Source: a virus
Reading direction: 5' to 3' (one strand)
Virus record (IMG/VR): IMGVR_UViG_3300009514_000888
Coordinates: 62,001-126,000 of that record
Length of the DNA: 64,000 nucleotides
The position numbers and the translations under genes were made by a program. Shown one piece after another: positions 61,558 to 64,000 of the stretch (position 1 is its first letter; each line of letters opens with the position of its first letter). The notes below the pieces were generated by a model that saw only the letters and a list, made by a program, of their open reading frames with translations, did not search any database and was not told the DNA's origin.

Positions 61558-62244
61558 CTGAGCCATATCGAATTTGCCAATGCATTTCGCGGTTTCAGCC
61601 CCCAACAACTGACGAGCGTTAAGCACCTTTCTAACTTCATTTGCTGCCAGGCTGGTTTGGCTCTCAATCGAAAATCAATCGATATGGACCTTTCCCGTTT
61701 GATAGAATGTTGGGGCGGCGTCAAATGCAAACAGTATCCCGATGAGCTGGCTCGATTACTGGTTTATATCTATAATAATAAGCATAAAATCAATAGTTAC
61801 CTGGAAGTGGGTATAGAAAATGGGGGAACGTTTTTTGTGATAGACAGCTTCTTGAGAGCAGTCAATCCGAAATACGAAGGGGGGTACGGGGTGGATGTGC
61901 GATATCGTCGCGGTAGCCTCAATATGATCTTGGACTACCAGATGGCGTACCCTGATAGCTATATCAAGATAGTTCATGCCAACCATGTTTATGAATGGAC
62001 GGTTCCCAAAACCTTTGACCTGTGTTTCATCGATGCAGAACATCGCTATCATGCAGTTCTTAGGGATTACACGAAGTATAAGCCGTTCTCAAAGATTATG
62101 GCTTTTCATGATATTGCGTTGCCTATGCGAGAGAAGTCCACATCGGATTTGTGGGAAGAAATTAAAACAGAAGATTCGATAGAAATATTGAATGAGGACG
62201 ATAGATTTCGTACTCCGGTTGGAATCGGAATACTGAATCCGTGA
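61558..62244 (+). CDS. Class I methyltransferase-like protein, probable CTG start
   Basis: This encodes 228 residues if translation begins at CTG 61558, which has GGGGGA five bases upstream. No ATG is available before codon 43, and the frame is open and protein-like from 61558 (SHIEFANAFRGFSPQQLTSVKHLSNF). The core has SYLEVGIENGGTFFVIDSFL (motif I), GVDVRYR, FDLCFIDAEHRYHAVLRDY and MAFHDI, the Methyltransf_24 pattern with DAEH. A TTG at 61657 is an alternative start. It is the third such enzyme in the island. Confidence 0.68.
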   Translation: MSHIEFANAFRGFSPQQLTSVKHLSNFICCQAGLALNRKSIDMDLSRLIECWGGVKCKQYPDELARLLVYIYNNKHKINSYLEVGIENGGTFFVIDSFLRAVNPKYEGGYGVDVRYRRGSLNMILDYQMAYPDSYIKIVHANHVYEWTVPKTFDLCFIDAEHRYHAVLRDYTKYKPFSKIMAFHDIALPMREKSTSDLWEEIKTEDSIEILNEDDRFRTPVGIGILNP

Positions 62245-62984
62245 AACCAACTCAGAAATCAGCAGATATCTACCGATGCTTCGGCACTGGACTCGGGGAC
62301 ATTCTTATATCCCTGAGTGTTTATTATGACTACAGTCAGAACCGCAATGAGATCATGCAACTGTCCTCGTGGTATCCTAAATATATAGGAGAATCCTGCA
62401 AACATCGAAACTGCGATCTTAAATTAAGAGAGATATATTCCCTGATTGAGGAACCCGAAAATGCCGCGATAGAAATTGTCAAAGATGAGCCTACGCATAT
62501 ATTTAATGTGGATGCCATGAATCAAACAGTATTTAAGAGATCAAGGCCATGTTGGCTACCGCGTCAGCATAAGACTATATCTTATCAATTGAATGCATCC
62601 TCCAAAAGGCGTTACAATATGTCTCAGGAACAGCAGGGAGAGTTGATATGCCAATGGCAGAAAAAGGGATATGAGACAGTGGGTTTGGGGACTCGCTTCT
62701 CTTTGGAAGAATGCGCCAAAGTGTTGTCGAACAGCTGGGCGTTCGTGGGGGCTGCAAGCGGAATGGCTTCTCTCGGATATGCGGTAGGCGTGCCTGTGTT
62801 TTTGATACGTAATGGATTCTGCTTGGACTATCTGATGCAAATCAGGCATGGTCATTTTGTTATTGTCGAGGATTATGACGAGTTCCAGGAGACGTTCCCT
62901 CAATATCTGTCGCATGGCATGGATTATTATAGACAGATCGCTTGTAATGCAGACCTCCTGAATCATCCGATACAAACGTCATGA
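62241..62984 (+). CDS. Putative GT9-like glycosyltransferase
   Basis: This encodes 247 residues from a GTG overlapping the previous stop. The N-terminus has a GTGLGDILISLSVYYD loop of the GT9 type. A donor-side-like stretch (LSNSWAFVGAASGMASLGYAVGVPVFLIRNG) matches the C-terminal half of such enzymes. The remainder is divergent. Its position before the heptose epimerase supports a heptose-type donor. Confidence 0.65.
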   Translation: MKPTQKSADIYRCFGTGLGDILISLSVYYDYSQNRNEIMQLSSWYPKYIGESCKHRNCDLKLREIYSLIEEPENAAIEIVKDEPTHIFNVDAMNQTVFKRSRPCWLPRQHKTISYQLNASSKRRYNMSQEQQGELICQWQKKGYETVGLGTRFSLEECAKVLSNSWAFVGAASGMASLGYAVGVPVFLIRNGFCLDYLMQIRHGHFVIVEDYDEFQETFPQYLSHGMDYYRQIACNADLLNHPIQTS

Positions 62985-63748
62985 ATGTATTAGTCACAGG
63001 CCATAGCGGATTCATTGGCTCGCATCTCTATCGTGCTCTTTTGGCTGACGGCCATTATGTTCTGGGATGGGATGATGTCCGGAACCCATCTTCCATTACC
63101 ATGGCCGTCAGTCAAGCAGATGTCATTTTTCATCTAGGCGCTCGCGTCAATACATTGGAACAGGATGTGAATCGCATTATGTTCGAGAACTACCATATCA
63201 CAAAGATATTGGTTGATGAGGCAGAAGAAAATGGAGCAAAGGTTGTATTCGCATCTTCTGCGGCGACTTATGGCGTCTCTGGTACACCAGCAAATGCCTA
63301 TGGATGGAGCAAGTATTGCGCCGAGCAATATGGACTTAAAGCTTGCTCTAGATTTGTCTCCTTACGCTACTTTAATGTCTATGGACCAGGAGAGGGGCAC
63401 AAGGGAGCGATGGCGTCCGTGGCTACACAGTCGATGCAGAAAGGAAGTTTTACACTATTTCCAGGTAAACCATCAAGAGATTTCGTTTATGTCTTTGATG
63501 TTGTTAACGCGAATATCTGGGCCATGGAAAATATTGAGCATGGAGTTTATGAGGTAGGTAGCGGAGAATCCAGAACCTTTGAGGATGTATTAAGCATATT
63601 GGGCATTCCATTCGATTACCATGACGCATCATCCATTCCGCATGGATATCAGATGCGAACACAGTCTGATTGCGAACAATGGATGCCTGGCTGGAGTCCA
63701 CGCTATACGCTAGAATCCGGGTTAACGGAATATTTGAGATCGCCATGA
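62981..63748 (+). CDS. ADP-heptose 6-epimerase-like (HldD/RfaD) NDP-sugar epimerase
   Basis: This encodes 255 residues. NAD-binding VTGHSGFIGSH opens the Rossmann fold. Catalytic SSAATYG and the YGWSK (YxxxK) pair follow, then RYFNVYGPGEGHKGAMASVATQ and KPSRDFVYVFDVVNANIWAME. The last segments match ADP-L-glycero-D-manno-heptose 6-epimerase closely, which supplies ADP-heptose for LPS inner core. It is somewhat shorter than bacterial RfaD (about 310). Other NDP-sugar 4-epimerases are the main alternative. Confidence 0.8.
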   Translation: MNVLVTGHSGFIGSHLYRALLADGHYVLGWDDVRNPSSITMAVSQADVIFHLGARVNTLEQDVNRIMFENYHITKILVDEAEENGAKVVFASSAATYGVSGTPANAYGWSKYCAEQYGLKACSRFVSLRYFNVYGPGEGHKGAMASVATQSMQKGSFTLFPGKPSRDFVYVFDVVNANIWAMENIEHGVYEVGSGESRTFEDVLSILGIPFDYHDASSIPHGYQMRTQSDCEQWMPGWSPRYTLESGLTEYLRSP

Positions 63749-64000
63749 AGAAAGCATATATCATTGGTATATCTGGCCAGGACGGTTCTTTGATGGCGGA
63801 TTTGTTGCATCGAAAGGGATACCAGGTGGCGGGCTGCTGCCGAAACGAACGGCAAGCATCCGCCTATCTCAGGGAGAAAGCAAAAGTCAATCGCGTTGAC
63901 TTGAATGTAGATATCAAGAAGATTGTCCATCGTATCGCTAGATTCTGTCCAAACGAAATATATAATTTTGCAGGCGTAACAGAACTGGAAACATCTCTTG
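63745..64000 (+). CDS. GDP-mannose 4,6-dehydratase-like protein, 3' partial
   Basis: This encodes 85 codons up to the window edge and starts in an ATGA overlap. The N-terminus KAYIIGISGQDGSLMADLLHRKGYQVAG carries the Gmd-type GxxGQDGS motif, and VNRVDLNVDIKKI and NEIYNFAGVTELETSL follow the family pattern. Gmd makes GDP-4-keto-6-deoxymannose for rhamnose or fucose synthesis. The rest of the gene lies outside the window. Confidence 0.75.
   Translation, partial: MKKAYIIGISGQDGSLMADLLHRKGYQVAGCCRNERQASAYLREKAKVNRVDLNVDIKKIVHRIARFCPNEIYNFAGVTELETSL

Overview
This window looks like part of the genome of a very large (jumbo/huge class) tailed dsDNA bacteriophage. Apart from one short gene, every gene lies on the + strand. 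Genes are packed with 1-40 nt overlaps (ATGA, GTGA and similar), TGA, TAA and TAG all act as stops, and the left end carries a head-morphogenesis block in the usual order: portal, prohead protease/scaffold, decoration protein, major capsid protein. The right end holds lipopolysaccharide-type sugar genes (heptose epimerase, GT9-like transferases), which suggests a Gram-negative host. No tRNA, rRNA or CRISPR array was recognised. Layout: 1-6028, poorly characterised proteins likely tied to the virion, one of which continues into a second frame across an A10 run. 6046-22252, the head block: a portal with two inteins and a C-terminal Vsr-like nuclease domain, a 2244-residue protease/scaffold-like protein with an intein next to its presumed catalytic serine, a small putative decoration protein, and a 290-residue major capsid protein encoded in four exons separated by three group I introns. 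22281-25647, a terminator followed by two free-standing Vsr-like homing endonucleases and a small protein. 25723-36541, mixed metabolism and replication: a PP-loop ATPase, an epimerase, a Toprim protein, a UvrD-like helicase, zinc ribbons, a sialidase-like propeller, a sulfotransferase and a subtilase with a lamin-tail domain. 36677-49068, accessory functions: a GMP reductase made from two genes through an IMPDH-1-type split intein with a homing endonuclease between the halves, a GNA1-like acetyltransferase, class II fructose bisphosphatase, a DUF3445-like protein, an ExbB/ExbD-like ion-channel cassette ending in an E1-like (ThiF) enzyme, and two tandem paralogues of unknown function. 49199-64000, a surface-sugar island of glycosyltransferases, methyltransferases and NDP-sugar epimerases, with a second (degenerate) subtilase, and interrupted at 58855-60156 by an IsrB-type RNA-guided nuclease gene with an upstream structured region that fits an omega RNA. 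The recurring theme is mobile DNA hidden in essential genes. There are three cis inteins, one split intein, three group I introns, several LAGLIDADG and Vsr-like nucleases and one IsrB. All sit in conserved sites where splicing or placement keeps the host gene working. The least understood feature is the 43861-46997 cassette, a candidate phage-encoded ion-driven membrane motor. All calls come from reading the sequence; no database search was run.
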